DNA of 64,000 nt from Sphingomonas sp. Y38-1Y (GCF_032391395.1 NZ_CP135916.1:3255001-3319000); one strand, 5' to 3'. Counted from the stretch's first letter, positions 17,304-26,790 are shown. The notes: generated by a model not told the origin, from the letters alone. Made by a program: numbers and translations.

Positions 17304-17350
17304 CGGCGCCAATGACTTGGCGTCCAAGTTGCGGTGCAACATTGGCGCCG
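17304..17350. other. branched (three-way) inverted repeat
   Basis: An 11-bp perfect outer stem (17304-17314 with 17340-17350) encloses two small hairpins: ACTTGG-CGT-CCAAGT (17315-17329) and GTTGC-GGT-GCAAC (17328-17340, sharing end bases). It lies 38 bases after the pccA stop on the minus strand and may end the propionate transcript, though no U-tract follows. Confidence 0.5.
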
Positions 17351-17387
17351 ATCCCGTGCAGGACACGGCGCCGATGCGCGCGCATGC

Positions 17388-19499
17388 TTACTCGAACTCT
17401 AGGATGGCGGTGTCGACGGCCAGGCTGTCGCCGGGCTGGTGATTGACGCGCGCGACGGTGCCGGCGCGTTCGGCGCGCAGGATGTTCTCCATCTTCATCG
17501 CCTCGACCACCGCCAGCGGCTGTCCCGCCTCGACCCGGTCGCCCTCGCCCACCTCCAGGCGGGTGAGCAGGCCGGGCATCGGGCAGAGCAGGAACTTGGA
17601 GGTGTCGGGCGGCAGCTTCTCGATCATGTGCCGCGCGAACGGCGCGACATGCGCGGGCAGCACGCGCACGACATGGCTGGCGCCGCGCGTCGTCAGCCGC
17701 CAGCCGGCGCGGACGGGCTGGACCTGTACCGACAGCGGCTCGCCATCGATCGTGGCGGTGACGAGGCGGGTGCCGGGACGGTAATCATGGTCGAGGTCGA
17801 CGCGCTCGCCATCGATGGTCAAATGTTCGCCGAGCTCGACGTCGAAATCATCGCCGCCGATCCGCACCTGCCACGCGCTGGGCGCCGCCAGCGTATCGCC
17901 CAGCTGCCCGCCGATCGACCGCGCCCGCGCCGCGGTCCGCTCGGCAATCGCAGCGGCCAGCGCGGCAAGCTTGCGCTTGAGGCCGCCGCCGGTCTCGGCA
18001 CCGGTGAAGCCCTCGGGATATTCCTCGGCGATGAATCCCGTCGTCAATGCGCCCGATCGGAAGCGCGGATGCTGCATCAGCGCCGACAGGAAATCGACAT
18101 TGTTGCCCACGCCCTCGACCACGAACCGGTCGAGCGCCGCAACCTGAAGGTCGGCGGCTTCATCGCGCGTCGGCGCCCAGGTGACGAGCTTGGCGATCAT
18201 GGGGTCATAGAACATGCTGACCTCGCCCCCCTCGGCGACGCCATCGTCGATGCGGATATAGCCGTCCTTCGATACGCGGCCTTCGCCTTCGCTCAGTCCG
18301 CTACTCAGGACGAACGGGGTCTCTTCCATCCGTTCGCCCTGAGTAGCCGCTGAGCTTGTCGAAGCGGCGTATCGAAGGGTCGTGTAGGGCGTGTCGCTCG
18401 CCGCCGGCGGTGCGTAGCGCACCAGCCGCCCGGTGCTCGGCAGGAAGCCGCGATACGGGTCCTCGGCGTACACCCGATTCTCGATCGCCCAGCCGTTCAG
18501 CTTCACGTCGTCCTGGCCGAACCCCAGCGGCTCGCCCGCGGCGACGCGGATCATCTGCTCGACAAGGTCGAGGCCCGTGATCGCCTCGGTCACCGGATGC
18601 TCGACCTGAAGCCGGGTGTTCATCTCGAGGAAGTAGAAGCCGTCGCCGGTGGTGTCCGCGCCCGACACGATCAGCTCGACCGTGCCCGCGCTATGATATT
18701 CGACCGCCCGTGCCAGCGCGACCGCCTGTTCGCCCATCTTGCGGCGCATGTCGGGCGTGACGAAGGGCGATGGCGCTTCCTCGACCACTTTCTGATGGCG
18801 GCGCTGGATCGAGCATTCGCGCTCGCCGAGATAGACGATGTTGCCGTGCTGGTCGCCCAGCACCTGAATCTCGATATGACGCGGCTGTTCGATGAACTTC
18901 TCGATGAACACGCGGTCGTCGCCGAAGCTCGCCAGCCCCTCGCGCTTGGTCGCCTCGAACCCCTCGCGCACGTCCTGCTCGGACCAGGCGAGACGCATCC
19001 CCTTGCCGCCGCCGCCGGCCGACGCCTTCATCATCACCGGATAGCCGATGTCCGATGCGATCCGCACCGCCTCGTCGGTATCGGCAATCTCCCCCAGGAA
19101 GCCGGGCACGACGTTGACGCCGGCGGCCTTGGCGAGCTTCTTCGACTCGATCTTGTCGCCCATCGCCGCGATCGCGTTCGGCGGCGGGCCGACAAAGGCG
19201 ATCCCCGCCTCCGCGCACGCCCGGGCGAAGCTCTCACGCTCGGACAGGAAGCCATAGCCGGGATGGATGCAGTCGGCGCCGGTCTCCTTGGCGGCGAGCA
19301 GGATCAGCTCGGCCTTGAGATAGCTCTCCGCCGCCGGCGCAGGCCCGAGGCGGACGGCCTCGTCGGCCATCAGCACGTGCGGGCTGCGCGCATCGGCGTC
19401 CGAATAGACCGCGACGGTCTTCAGCCCCATCCGCTTGGCGGTGCGGAAAACCCGGCACGCGATTTCGCCGCGATTGGCGACGAGGATCTTGTTGAACAT
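17388..19499 (-). CDS. pccA: propionyl-CoA carboxylase α subunit (biotin carboxylase + BCCP) with in-frame repeat insertion
   Basis: A 703-residue acyl-CoA carboxylase α subunit starting at ATG 19499 (MFNKILVANRGEIACRV). Order: biotin carboxylase N-domain (1-115, GYGFLSE), ATP-grasp (about 115-320, ASAGGGGKGMR and EMNTRLQVEHPVTE), carboxylase C-domain (about 335-460), BT domain, and biotinyl domain with AMKM (biotin-Lys about 669). It carboxylates biotin for PccB in the propionyl-CoA to methylmalonyl-CoA pathway. Orthologues are usually about 660-670 residues. The excess is explained by about 39 residues (about 374-412) encoded by a palindromic repeat that reads through in frame between VRYAPPA and the GVAEGGEVSM(F)YDPMIAKL segment. 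All catalytic motifs are intact, so the enzyme is probably active. Acetyl- or methylcrotonyl-CoA specificity is less likely given the mutase and epimerase neighbours. Confidence 0.93.
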   Translation of the reverse strand: MFNKILVANRGEIACRVFRTAKRMGLKTVAVYSDADARSPHVLMADEAVRLGPAPAAESYLKAELILLAAKETGADCIHPGYGFLSERESFARACAEAGIAFVGPPPNAIAAMGDKIESKKLAKAAGVNVVPGFLGEIADTDEAVRIASDIGYPVMMKASAGGGGKGMRLAWSEQDVREGFEATKREGLASFGDDRVFIEKFIEQPRHIEIQVLGDQHGNIVYLGERECSIQRRHQKVVEEAPSPFVTPDMRRKMGEQAVALARAVEYHSAGTVELIVSGADTTGDGFYFLEMNTRLQVEHPVTEAITGLDLVEQMIRVAAGEPLGFGQDDVKLNGWAIENRVYAEDPYRGFLPSTGRLVRYAPPAASDTPYTTLRYAASTSSAATQGERMEETPFVLSSGLSEGEGRVSKDGYIRIDDGVAEGGEVSMFYDPMIAKLVTWAPTRDEAADLQVAALDRFVVEGVGNNVDFLSALMQHPRFRSGALTTGFIAEEYPEGFTGAETGGGLKRKLAALAAAIAERTAARARSIGGQLGDTLAAPSAWQVRIGGDDFDVELGEHLTIDGERVDLDHDYRPGTRLVTATIDGEPLSVQVQPVRAGWRLTTRGASHVVRVLPAHVAPFARHMIEKLPPDTSKFLLCPMPGLLTRLEVGEGDRVEAGQPLAVVEAMKMENILRAERAGTVARVNHQPGDSLAVDTAILEFE
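18266..18378. repeat. palindromic repeat (family C) inserted in frame inside pccA
   Basis: A 113-bp palindrome with outer arms CCTTCGATACGC (18266-18277) and its perfect inverse (18367-18378). Inner arms are 18301-18317 and 18330-18346 (17 bp, one mismatch), around a centre near 18320. The right half holds the core GCTGAGCTTGTCGAAG. It encodes about 39 residues low in hydrophobicity with no stop. The same family occurs in a gap at 46310-46454, and its core occurs at 24438-24466 and 29553-29575. Confidence 0.88.
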
Positions 19500-19565
19500 C
19501 CTACCCCTGCCTTGGTCGCCGGCCCTGAACATGCCGGTCGTTGAATTCGCTCTTAACGCCACAAC

Positions 19566-19655
19566 CGTCATGCCGGACTTGTTCCGGCATCCACCGTGCC
19601 GCCGGACGGATCGCCAGCGTGGATCGGTGGACCCCGGAACAAGTCCGGGGTGACG
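19566..19655. repeat. palindromic extragenic repeat, family A (copy 1)
   Basis: Arms of 31 bp at 19566-19596 and 19625-19655 are inverted with four mismatches and carry the core CCGGACTTGTTCCGG, the right-hand one in the CCCCGGAACAAGTCCGGGG form. It sits between pccA and the LprI-like gene. Further family A copies are at 28315-28404, 29536-29587 and 35006-35089. Confidence 0.8.
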
Positions 19656-19671
19656 AGGGCAGGGAGAAGCG

Positions 19672-20043
19672 TCACCGCTCCTCGATCAATTCTTTGAGCG
19701 CCATCGTCCGCGCCTCGGTCAGGCGTGCGAGGCAGCCTGATTGCAGCATCGGCTGCATCGATCCGCCGCGCGCTTCCTGAGACGCCAGCTTACACTCGGC
19801 GTCGCGATAGGCGAGCCAGGCGCGCTGCGACTTCAACAACAGCTCGGCGGTCGGCGGGCCGAAGCCATCGTCGCCATTCTCGCGGTCGTTGGCGCGCAGC
19901 TTGGCCAGCGTCACGCGCCACTGCGCGTTCATCGCCTTGTCCGCCTGCTGATAGTCGCTGGCGGCACAGGCGTTGAGCTCGGCCTGGTTGCCCGATGCGC
20001 CGCATTGCTGCGCGAGGGCAGCGGCGAGGAGCAGGCTCAGCAT
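19672..20043 (-). CDS. LprI/DUF1311-type small exported protein
   Basis: A 123-residue protein. ATG 20043 is chosen because AGGAG lies 8 bases upstream; ATG 20049 is only two bases from it. The signal peptide ([14 protein letters not shown]) is followed by the DUF1311/LprI pattern: [25 protein letters not shown], then [19 protein letters not shown] and [18 protein letters not shown], with four Cys likely forming two disulfides in the periplasm. M. tuberculosis LprI inhibits lysozyme; most relatives have no proven role. It overlaps the end of bioB by seven bases, so it is co-transcribed in the propionate operon, though its job there is unclear. Confidence 0.8.
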   Translation of the reverse strand: MLSLLLAAALAQQCGASGNQAELNACAASDYQQADKAMNAQWRVTLAKLRANDRENGDDGFGPPTAELLLKSQRAWLAYRDAECKLASQEARGGSMQPMLQSGCLARLTEARTMALKELIEER

Positions 20044-21050
20044 CCGCATTTCTCCTGTGTCGGCGCCGCCGCCATCGCGGTCAGCCCAAGCTTCGCGAAC
20101 AGCGCTGCATCGGCATCGTCGCCGGCATTGCCCGTCGTCAGCAGCTTGTCGCCGGTGAAGATCGAGTTCGCGCCGGCCATGAAGCACAGGGCCTGTGTCG
20201 CCTCGCCCATGCTCTCGCGGCCCGCCGACAGGCGCACCATGCTCGACGGCATGGTGATGCGCGCGACCGCGACGGTGCGAACGAACTCGATATCGTCGAT
20301 CTTCGCCATCGGCGTGTCGGCGAGCATGTCACCGAGCGGCGTGCCCTTGACCGGCACCAGCGCGTTCACCGGCACGCTTTCCGGCGGCGTGGGCAGGTTG
20401 GCGAGCGCGTGGATGAAGCCGACACGGTCGGCGCGCGTCTCGCCCAATCCGACGATGCCACCCGAACAGACGTTGATCCCGGCCGCACGCACCGATTCGA
20501 GCGTGTCCAGCCGGTCCTCGAACGTCCGGGTCGTGATGACCTTGGCATAATGCTCGGGCGAGGTGTCGATGTTGTGGTTGTAGTAGTCGAGCCCCGCCTC
20601 GGCGAGCTGGTCAGCCTGGGCCGGCGTCAGCATGCCGAGCGTCATGCAGGTTTCCATCCCCATCTGGCGCACGCCCTTCACCATCTGGACGATTGCGGGC
20701 ATGTCGCGGTCCTTGGGATTGCGCCACGCGGCCCCCATGCAGAAGCGCGTCGAGCCATTGTCCTTGGCCTCAGCCGCCGCCTGCATCACCGCGCGCACGT
20801 CCATCAGCCTGGTGGCCTTGAGCCCCGTCTCCGCGCCCGCGGCCTGGTTGCAGTATCCGCAATCCTCCGGACAGCCGCCGGTCTTGATCGACAGGAGCGT
20901 CGATCGCTGGACCTGATTTGCCGGGTGATTGGCGCGATGGACCTCGGCCGCGCGGAACACGAGTTCGATAAAGGGCAGGTCGTAGAGCGCGGCGATGTCG
21001 TCGCGGCTCCACCGCTCGCTCACCGCCTGAATCGTGGTCATCTCGTTCAT
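20037..21050 (-). CDS. bioB: biotin synthase
   Basis: A 337-residue radical SAM enzyme that inserts sulfur into dethiobiotin. The [4Fe-4S]/SAM motif is CPEDCGYC (Cys60, 64, 67). The conserved [23 protein letters not shown] and [11 protein letters not shown] segments are present, as is the Arg/Asn set for the [2Fe-2S] cluster region. The stop is ECGC-like (KCGC). It overlaps the mutase gene by four bases at its start and the LprI-like gene at its end. No other bio gene is near, so this stand-alone bioB lies within the biotin-using propionate operon, which fits supplying cofactor for PccA. Confidence 0.97.
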   Translation of the reverse strand: MNEMTTIQAVSERWSRDDIAALYDLPFIELVFRAAEVHRANHPANQVQRSTLLSIKTGGCPEDCGYCNQAAGAETGLKATRLMDVRAVMQAAAEAKDNGSTRFCMGAAWRNPKDRDMPAIVQMVKGVRQMGMETCMTLGMLTPAQADQLAEAGLDYYNHNIDTSPEHYAKVITTRTFEDRLDTLESVRAAGINVCSGGIVGLGETRADRVGFIHALANLPTPPESVPVNALVPVKGTPLGDMLADTPMAKIDDIEFVRTVAVARITMPSSMVRLSAGRESMGEATQALCFMAGANSIFTGDKLLTTGNAGDDADAALFAKLGLTAMAAAPTQEKCGC

Positions 21051-23191
21051 TCCGCCGTCTCCGAATGCGGCGCCATGTTATGGCCCAGCAGCCGCAGCAC
21101 TTCCTCCGCTGCGGCGATCAGGTTGGTTCCCGGGCCGAAGATCGCCTGGACCCCGGCGTCGCGCAAATACTGGTAATCCTGCGCGGGGATCACCCCGCCC
21201 GCGATCACGCGGATGTCGGTGCGACCCGCGTCCTTCAGATGCCCGATCAGCTCGGGAATCAGCGTCTTGTGCCCGGCCGCCAGGCTGGACGCGCCGACGA
21301 CGTCGACATCCTGCTCGATCGCGAGCCTGGCCGCCTCCTCCGGCGTCTGGAACAAGGGGCCGGGCACCACCTTGAACCCCAGATCGCCAAACATCGAGGA
21401 GACGAGATTGGCACCGCGGTCGTGCCCGTCCTGCCCCATCTTGGCGACGAGCATCCGCGGCTTGCGCCCAAGCCGCCGCTCGGTCGCGGCGACGCCGTCG
21501 GTCAGCCGCGACCAGCGTGCATCGCCCTGATAGGCGCCGCCATAGACGCCGCTGACCGGCGTCGGCTGCGTGCCGTATCGTCCGAACACGATCTCCATCG
21601 ACGCCGAAATCTCGCCGAGCGTCGCGCGCGCCCGCGCCGCCTCGACCGCAAGCGCCAGCAGATTGGCATTGGCCACGGCGCCTTCGCGGAGTGCGGTGAG
21701 CGCCGACTGGCACGCCGCCTCGTCGCGGGTCTCGCGGACACGGTTGATGCGCGCGATCTGGCTCTGGCGGACGGCCTGGTTGTCGATGTCGAGGATCTCG
21801 ACCGGGTCCTCGTCCTTCAGCCGATACTTGTTGACGCCGACGATCACGTCCTCGCCGCGGTCGACGCGCGCGGCGCGGGCGGCGGCGGCTTCCTCGATCA
21901 TCGCCTTGGGCCAGCCGGCATCCACCGCCCTGGCCATCCCGCCCTCGGCATCGACGCGCTCGATGATCTCCCACGCGCGGTCGACCAGTTCCTTCGTCAG
22001 CGCCTCGACATAATAGCTACCGCCCAGGGGATCGACGACCTTGGTGATCCCGGTCTCTTCCTGCAGCACGATCTGCGTGTTGCGGGCGATCCGCGCGGAA
22101 AAGTCGGTGGGCAGCGCGATCGCCTCGTCCAGCGCATTGGTGTGGAGGCTCTGCGTGCCACCCAGTGCCGCCGCCATCGCCTCCACCGCGGTGCGGATGA
22201 CGTTGTTGTAGGGGTCCTGCTCCTGGAGCGACACGCCGCTCGTCTGGCAGTGCGTGCGCAGCATCTTCGAGCGCTCGTCCTTCGCGCCGAGCTCGGTCAT
22301 CACGCGGTGCCACAGCGTGCGTGCAGCGCGCAGCTTGGCAATCTCCATGAAGAAGTTCATGCCGATCGCGAAGAAGAACGACAGCCGCCCGGCGAACTTG
22401 TCGATGTCCAGCCCCGCCGCCATCGCGGCCCGCGCATATTCCTTGCCGTCGGCGATGGTGAAGGCAAGCTCCTGCACCTGCGTCGCCCCCGCCTCCTGCA
22501 TGTGATAGCCGGAGATCGAGATCGAGTTGAACTTGGGCATGTGCTCGGACGTGTAGGCGATGATGTCCGAGATGATCCGCATCGATGGCGCGGGCGGATA
22601 GACGTACGTGTTGCGGACCATGAACTCCTTGAGGATGTCGTTCTGGATGGTTCCGTCGAGCAGCTTCTGCGGAACGCCCTGCTCTTCGCCCGCGACGATG
22701 AAGAAGGCGAGGATCGGGATCACCGCGCCGTTCATCGTCATGCTGACGCTCATCTGGTCGAGCGGGATGCCGTCGAACAGGATCTTCATGTCCTCGACGC
22801 TGTCGATCGCGACGCCCGCCTTGCCGACATCGCCGACCACGCGCGGATGGTCGCTGTCATAGCCGCGGTGGGTGGCAAGGTCGAAGGCGACGCTCAGCCC
22901 CTTTTGGCCCGCGGCCAGGTTGCGGCGGTAGAAGGCATTCGATTCCTCGGCGGTGGAGAAGCCGGCATATTGTCGAATCGTCCAGGGCCGGCCGGCATAC
23001 ATCGACGCCCGAACGCCGCGCGTGAACGGCGCGAAGCCGGGCAGGCCGGGATCGATCCCGGCCACGTCGTCGGCCGTGTAGAGCGGCTTCACCGCGATCG
23101 CCTCCGGCGTCTGCCAGGTCAGGTCGCGGCCTTTCACCTCCTTGTCGGCAAGCGCCTTCCAGTCGGCGGGGGTGGGTTTGTCATTGGTCAT
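21047..23191 (-). CDS. scpA: methylmalonyl-CoA mutase (single large chain)
   Basis: A 714-residue adenosylcobalamin-dependent mutase, the same length as E. coli ScpA. The N-terminal barrel (about 30-560) shows [33 protein letters not shown] substrate motifs (TATDR-like region [22 protein letters not shown]) and [17 protein letters not shown]. The C-terminal B12 domain has the base-off motif DGHDRG (about 587-592), SxL as ASSLAAGH, and GG as IAGGVIP. It converts (R)-methylmalonyl-CoA to succinyl-CoA, the last step of propionate entry into the TCA cycle. No meaB-type GTPase is visible in the window. Confidence 0.97.
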   Translation of the reverse strand: MTNDKPTPADWKALADKEVKGRDLTWQTPEAIAVKPLYTADDVAGIDPGLPGFAPFTRGVRASMYAGRPWTIRQYAGFSTAEESNAFYRRNLAAGQKGLSVAFDLATHRGYDSDHPRVVGDVGKAGVAIDSVEDMKILFDGIPLDQMSVSMTMNGAVIPILAFFIVAGEEQGVPQKLLDGTIQNDILKEFMVRNTYVYPPAPSMRIISDIIAYTSEHMPKFNSISISGYHMQEAGATQVQELAFTIADGKEYARAAMAAGLDIDKFAGRLSFFFAIGMNFFMEIAKLRAARTLWHRVMTELGAKDERSKMLRTHCQTSGVSLQEQDPYNNVIRTAVEAMAAALGGTQSLHTNALDEAIALPTDFSARIARNTQIVLQEETGITKVVDPLGGSYYVEALTKELVDRAWEIIERVDAEGGMARAVDAGWPKAMIEEAAAARAARVDRGEDVIVGVNKYRLKDEDPVEILDIDNQAVRQSQIARINRVRETRDEAACQSALTALREGAVANANLLALAVEAARARATLGEISASMEIVFGRYGTQPTPVSGVYGGAYQGDARWSRLTDGVAATERRLGRKPRMLVAKMGQDGHDRGANLVSSMFGDLGFKVVPGPLFQTPEEAARLAIEQDVDVVGASSLAAGHKTLIPELIGHLKDAGRTDIRVIAGGVIPAQDYQYLRDAGVQAIFGPGTNLIAAAEEVLRLLGHNMAPHSETAE

Positions 23192-23201
23192 TGAAATAAT
23201 C

Positions 23202-23276
23202 CGTTCGCTTCGAGCGCAGTCGAGAAGCCATTGCTTGCCACATCCGAGCGTTTCTCGACTTCGCTCGAAACGAACG
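23202..23276. repeat. palindromic extragenic repeat, family B (copy 1)
   Basis: Arms of 26 bp (23202-23227, 23251-23276) with about three mismatches; consensus arm CGTTCGTTTCGAGCGAAGTC. It lies in the mutase-crotonase gap and would form a hairpin within the operon mRNA. Confidence 0.82.
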
Positions 23277-23280
23277 CCGG

Positions 23281-24066
23281 TCAGGCGCCCTTGAACTCGG
23301 GCTTGCGCTTCTGGAGGAACGCCATCCCGCCCTCCAGCGAGTCAGCGGTGCCGCGCGCGGCGCGCTGCGCCTGCGCTTCGGCGTGCATCGCCGCGGCATA
23401 GTCGCTCTCCGCCGCCCGGTGCACCGCACGCCGCATCAGCCCCAGCGCCGCGGTCGGCCCCGCCGCCAGCCGCTCGGCCAGCGCGAACGCGGCCTCGTCC
23501 AGCGTTTCGTCGGCGACGACCTTGTGGATCATCCCCCAGTCGAGCGCGGTGTCGGCGCGCACCCGCTCGCCCAGCATCATCATCTCGGCGGCACGCGCGC
23601 GCCCGATCAATCGCGGCAGCATCCACGTCGCGCCGCCGTCGGGCACCAGGCCGATGTTGACGAACGCCTGGAGGAAATAGGCGGTGTCGCTCGCCACGCA
23701 GAAATCGGCGGCAAGCGCCAGGCTGCACCCGATGCCGGCGGCGGGGCCGCGCACCGCGCTGACCACGGGCACCGGCAGCTCGGCGATCGCCAGCAGCGCA
23801 GGGTTGTAGTGATTGGAGAGCGCCTCGAACGTCGCCTCGCCCGGATCGCCCGCGGCCTGCGCGACGTTCCCGACATCGGCGCCCGAGCAGAACGCCCGCC
23901 CCGCCCCCGCGATCAGCACCGCGCGCGCCCCGTCCAGCGCGCCGATCGCCGCGCGAAGCTCGTCGAACATCGCCGGCGGCGCGGCATTCAGCCGGTCCGG
24001 CCGGTTGAGTGTGACGACCAGCACGTCACCGCGCCGCTCGGCGAGGATGTGATGGAACGCAGCCAT
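23281..24066 (-). CDS. enoyl-CoA hydratase/isomerase family (PaaG-like crotonase)
   Basis: A 261-residue crotonase. The oxyanion-hole segments are [14 protein letters not shown] (about 53-66) and [19 protein letters not shown] (about 105-123). [35 protein letters not shown] is the pattern of the PaaG/isomerase branch, where an Asp (in PDGG) sits at the second catalytic position instead of Glu. The C-terminus ends [12 protein letters not shown], as usual for the family. It likely handles a 2-enoyl-CoA that feeds propionyl-CoA or acetyl-CoA; the exact substrate cannot be read. It is flanked by two family B repeats inside the operon. Confidence 0.9.
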   Translation of the reverse strand: MAAFHHILAERRGDVLVVTLNRPDRLNAAPPAMFDELRAAIGALDGARAVLIAGAGRAFCSGADVGNVAQAAGDPGEATFEALSNHYNPALLAIAELPVPVVSAVRGPAAGIGCSLALAADFCVASDTAYFLQAFVNIGLVPDGGATWMLPRLIGRARAAEMMMLGERVRADTALDWGMIHKVVADETLDEAAFALAERLAAGPTAALGLMRRAVHRAAESDYAAAMHAEAQAQRAARGTADSLEGGMAFLQKRKPEFKGA

Positions 24067-24086
24067 CAGATCGCCCCCTCCACCTG

Positions 24087-24155
24087 CGTTCGCTTCGAGC
24101 GAAGTCGAGAAGCCTGTTCCAGACCAACGTTTCTCGACTGCGCTCGAAACGAACG
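24087..24155. repeat. palindromic extragenic repeat, family B (copy 2)
   Basis: Arms of 26 bp at 24087-24112 and 24130-24155, nearly identical to copy 1 at 23202-23276. It fills most of the 106-base gap between the epimerase and crotonase genes. Confidence 0.82.
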
Positions 24156-24172
24156 CGCAGATTTGAACGCGC

Positions 24173-24613
24173 TCAATGCCCGTCTCCCGGCGCTTCCATG
24201 ATCTCGGTCAGCACGCCGCCTGTGCCCCGCGGATGGAGGAAGAAGATCGGCGTTCCGTGCGCGCCGATCCGCGGCTCGCCGAGGACACGCACGCCTTTCG
24301 CCTCGAACCACGCCTTGGCCGCGTGGATGTCCGGCACCTCGTAGCAGACATGATGCTGCCCGCCCGCCGGGCTCTTCTCGATGAACCCACGGATCGGAGA
24401 GGCATCGCCCAGCGGCTCGATCAGCTCGATCTGCGTTCCCCGTCCTGAGCCTGTCGAAGGAGGGGTGTCAACGAAACACACCCGGACGCCTTGTGCCGGC
24501 AGGTCGAACGGCTCGCCGATCGCGGTCGCCCCCATCACGTCGCGATAAAAGGCGATGCTGTCGTCGATCGACGGCGTCGCGACGCCGACATGGTTGAGGC
24601 GGCCGAGGATCAT
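24173..24613 (-). CDS. mce: methylmalonyl-CoA epimerase with small in-frame repeat insertion
   Basis: A 146-residue glyoxalase-fold epimerase (MILGRLNHVGVATPS…), interconverting (S)- and (R)-methylmalonyl-CoA between the carboxylase and the mutase. Candidate metal ligands are His8, Gln61, a His in GGQHHVCYEV (about 87-88) and a C-terminal Glu in EIMEAP. Residues 51-59 (PPSTGSGRG) fall where relatives have a tight turn (typically PN before T-K/Q-IEL), and their DNA is the core of repeat family C. The net gain is about 8 residues and lies next to the ligand Gln61, yet the frame and motifs continue. It starts one base after the stop of the coiled-coil gene upstream. Confidence 0.93.
   Translation of the reverse strand: MILGRLNHVGVATPSIDDSIAFYRDVMGATAIGEPFDLPAQGVRVCFVDTPPSTGSGRGTQIELIEPLGDASPIRGFIEKSPAGGQHHVCYEVPDIHAAKAWFEAKGVRVLGEPRIGAHGTPIFFLHPRGTGGVLTEIMEAPGDGH
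24438..24466. repeat. family C repeat core inserted in frame in the epimerase gene
   Basis: The segment reads CCCC-GTCCTGAGCCTGTCGAAGG-AGGGG on the plus strand. Its centre matches the repeat core CTGAGCTTGTCGAAGG seen at 29553-29575 and in the pccA element. It encodes residues about 50-59 of the epimerase. Confidence 0.75.
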
Positions 24614-24614
24614 C

Positions 24615-24833
24615 TCAGTCCTCCGGCAATGCGCGACGGCTGCGGGCATCGGCGCGGGCTTCGTCGATGATCGTCTCGACCCGGACGAGCCGCTCGCGCA
24701 GCATAGACATGGCGTCGCGAAGGCCGGCGATATCGCGATCCTGCCGCTCGATCGTGCGCTCGAGCCGCTCGATGCTCGACTGCATCAGGACGACGTTCTT
24801 CAACGCGGCGGCAGCATCACTCAGAAAGCTCAT
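24615..24833 (-). CDS. small coiled-coil protein paired with a ribbon-helix-helix gene
   Basis: A 72-residue protein of no recognised family. From about residue 8 to 60 it is a continuous heptad-like helix (LMQSSIERLERTIERQDRD, LRDAMSMLRERLVRVETII), then a short acidic/arginine tail. There is no signal peptide or membrane segment. It starts ATGA-overlapped with the stop of the upstream ribbon-helix-helix gene, whose own C-terminal half is also coiled-coil, so the two may form a complex. It ends one base before the epimerase start. It could be a toxin-antitoxin-like partner or a structural cofactor; nothing in its sequence suggests a nuclease or kinase. Confidence 0.65.
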   Translation of the reverse strand: MSFLSDAAAALKNVVLMQSSIERLERTIERQDRDIAGLRDAMSMLRERLVRVETIIDEARADARSRRALPED

Positions 24834-25117
24834 TTGCGCACGCCCATTTCGCGCAGGAAAGCGTCGGTTTCGGCGTGATTCTTGTCGAGCGTTGCGATCA
24901 TCCGCTCGATCGAAGCGCTGATCTTGGGCACCGCAAGATTCACCTCGCTGACCAGCGCGGCGAACGCCGCCTCGTCGTCGGGCGAAGGCTGACTGATGAA
25001 TTCGCTTGTCGCCTCGCGCACGACATGACCGATCGACTTGCCCTGGCTCGCCGCAAACGCATCGAGCGCCGCCTTGTGGGCGGGCGTCGTAAGGAAAGTC
25101 ACCCGTTCGGTCTGCAT
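24830..25117 (-). CDS. ribbon-helix-helix (CopG/Arc-like) DNA-binding protein with coiled-coil tail
   Basis: A 95-residue protein starting at ATG 25117, with AAGGAGG five bases upstream. The N-terminus has the ribbon-helix-helix pattern: strand ERVTFLTTP (about 3-11), helix AHKAALDAFAASQG, turn KS, helix IGHVVREATSEFIS. Residues about 50-90 are helical with heptad spacing (FAALVSEVNLAVPKISASIERMIATL). It is likely a dimeric repressor of its own promoter, where an 11-bp tandem repeat covers the -10 (25132-25153). The gene pair sits between pccB and mce, which otherwise belong to one pathway operon, so it may have been inserted there. Confidence 0.75.
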   Translation of the reverse strand: MQTERVTFLTTPAHKAALDAFAASQGKSIGHVVREATSEFISQPSPDDEAAFAALVSEVNLAVPKISASIERMIATLDKNHAETDAFLREMGVRK

Positions 25118-25131
25118 CACCGCCTCCTTGC

Positions 25132-25153
25132 CATTACAAGGACATTATAAGGA
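25132..25153 (-). promoter_or_regulatory. tandem 11-bp operator overlapping a TATAAT promoter
   Basis: Two head-to-tail copies of CATTAYAAGGA (25132-25142 and 25143-25153) differ at one base. On the minus strand the second copy contains a perfect TATAAT (25149-25144), about 27 bases before the ribbon-helix-helix ATG. Direct repeats of this size over the promoter are typical autoregulatory sites for CopG/Arc-type proteins. The site lies only 14 bases from the pccB stop. Confidence 0.55.
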
Positions 25154-25166
25154 TTGCGGATCTCGC

Positions 25167-26693
<1,527 letters not shown>

Positions 26694-26754
26694 GCGCACT
26701 CCCGCTATCTGCCCGCGCTTCATCGCGGGCGGGCAGGGAAAAGGCAAATGCGAT

Positions 26755-26787
26755 GTTGCAAACCTTCTGAGATCATGTTTGCAAACA
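26755..26787. promoter_or_regulatory. paired TTTGCAAA-type operator for the PccR/ScfR regulator
   Basis: Two palindromic boxes lie in the divergent pccB-regulator gap: GTTGCAAAC (26755-26763) and TGTTTGCAAACA (26776-26787, perfect 12-bp palindrome). Their TTGCAA centres are 23 bp apart, about two helical turns. TTTGCAAA-like half-sites are the known recognition type for RamB and PccR (short-chain fatty acyl-CoA regulators). A further half-site, GCAAA, is at 26744-26748. Confidence 0.65.
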
Positions 26788-26790
26788 CCG

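Larger units (their letters stand above)
17048..17387. other. 340-base gap before the secretion operon
   Basis: No protein-coding frame with convincing composition lies here. It holds the end of the propionate operon transcript and the promoter region of the secretion operon. Visible content: a hairpin at 17223-17228/17234-17239 (6 bp, 5-base loop), the branched inverted repeat at 17304-17350, and a less GC-rich block around 17165-17200. Confidence 0.5.

Noticed and set aside
17304..17350. Integron attC site
   Set aside because: The inverted repeat has a branched shape, but the terminal RYYYAAC/GTTRRRY core sites are absent (GTGCAAC breaks the pyrimidine rule) and no integrase or cassette is present.
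17388..19499. pccA as a disrupted pseudogene
   Set aside because: The repeat insertion is in frame, carries no stop, and every catalytic motif and the biotinyl Lys on both sides are intact.
25132..25153. CRISPR-like or microsatellite repeat
   Set aside because: Only two contiguous 11-bp copies without spacers, located exactly over a promoter; an operator explains it better.
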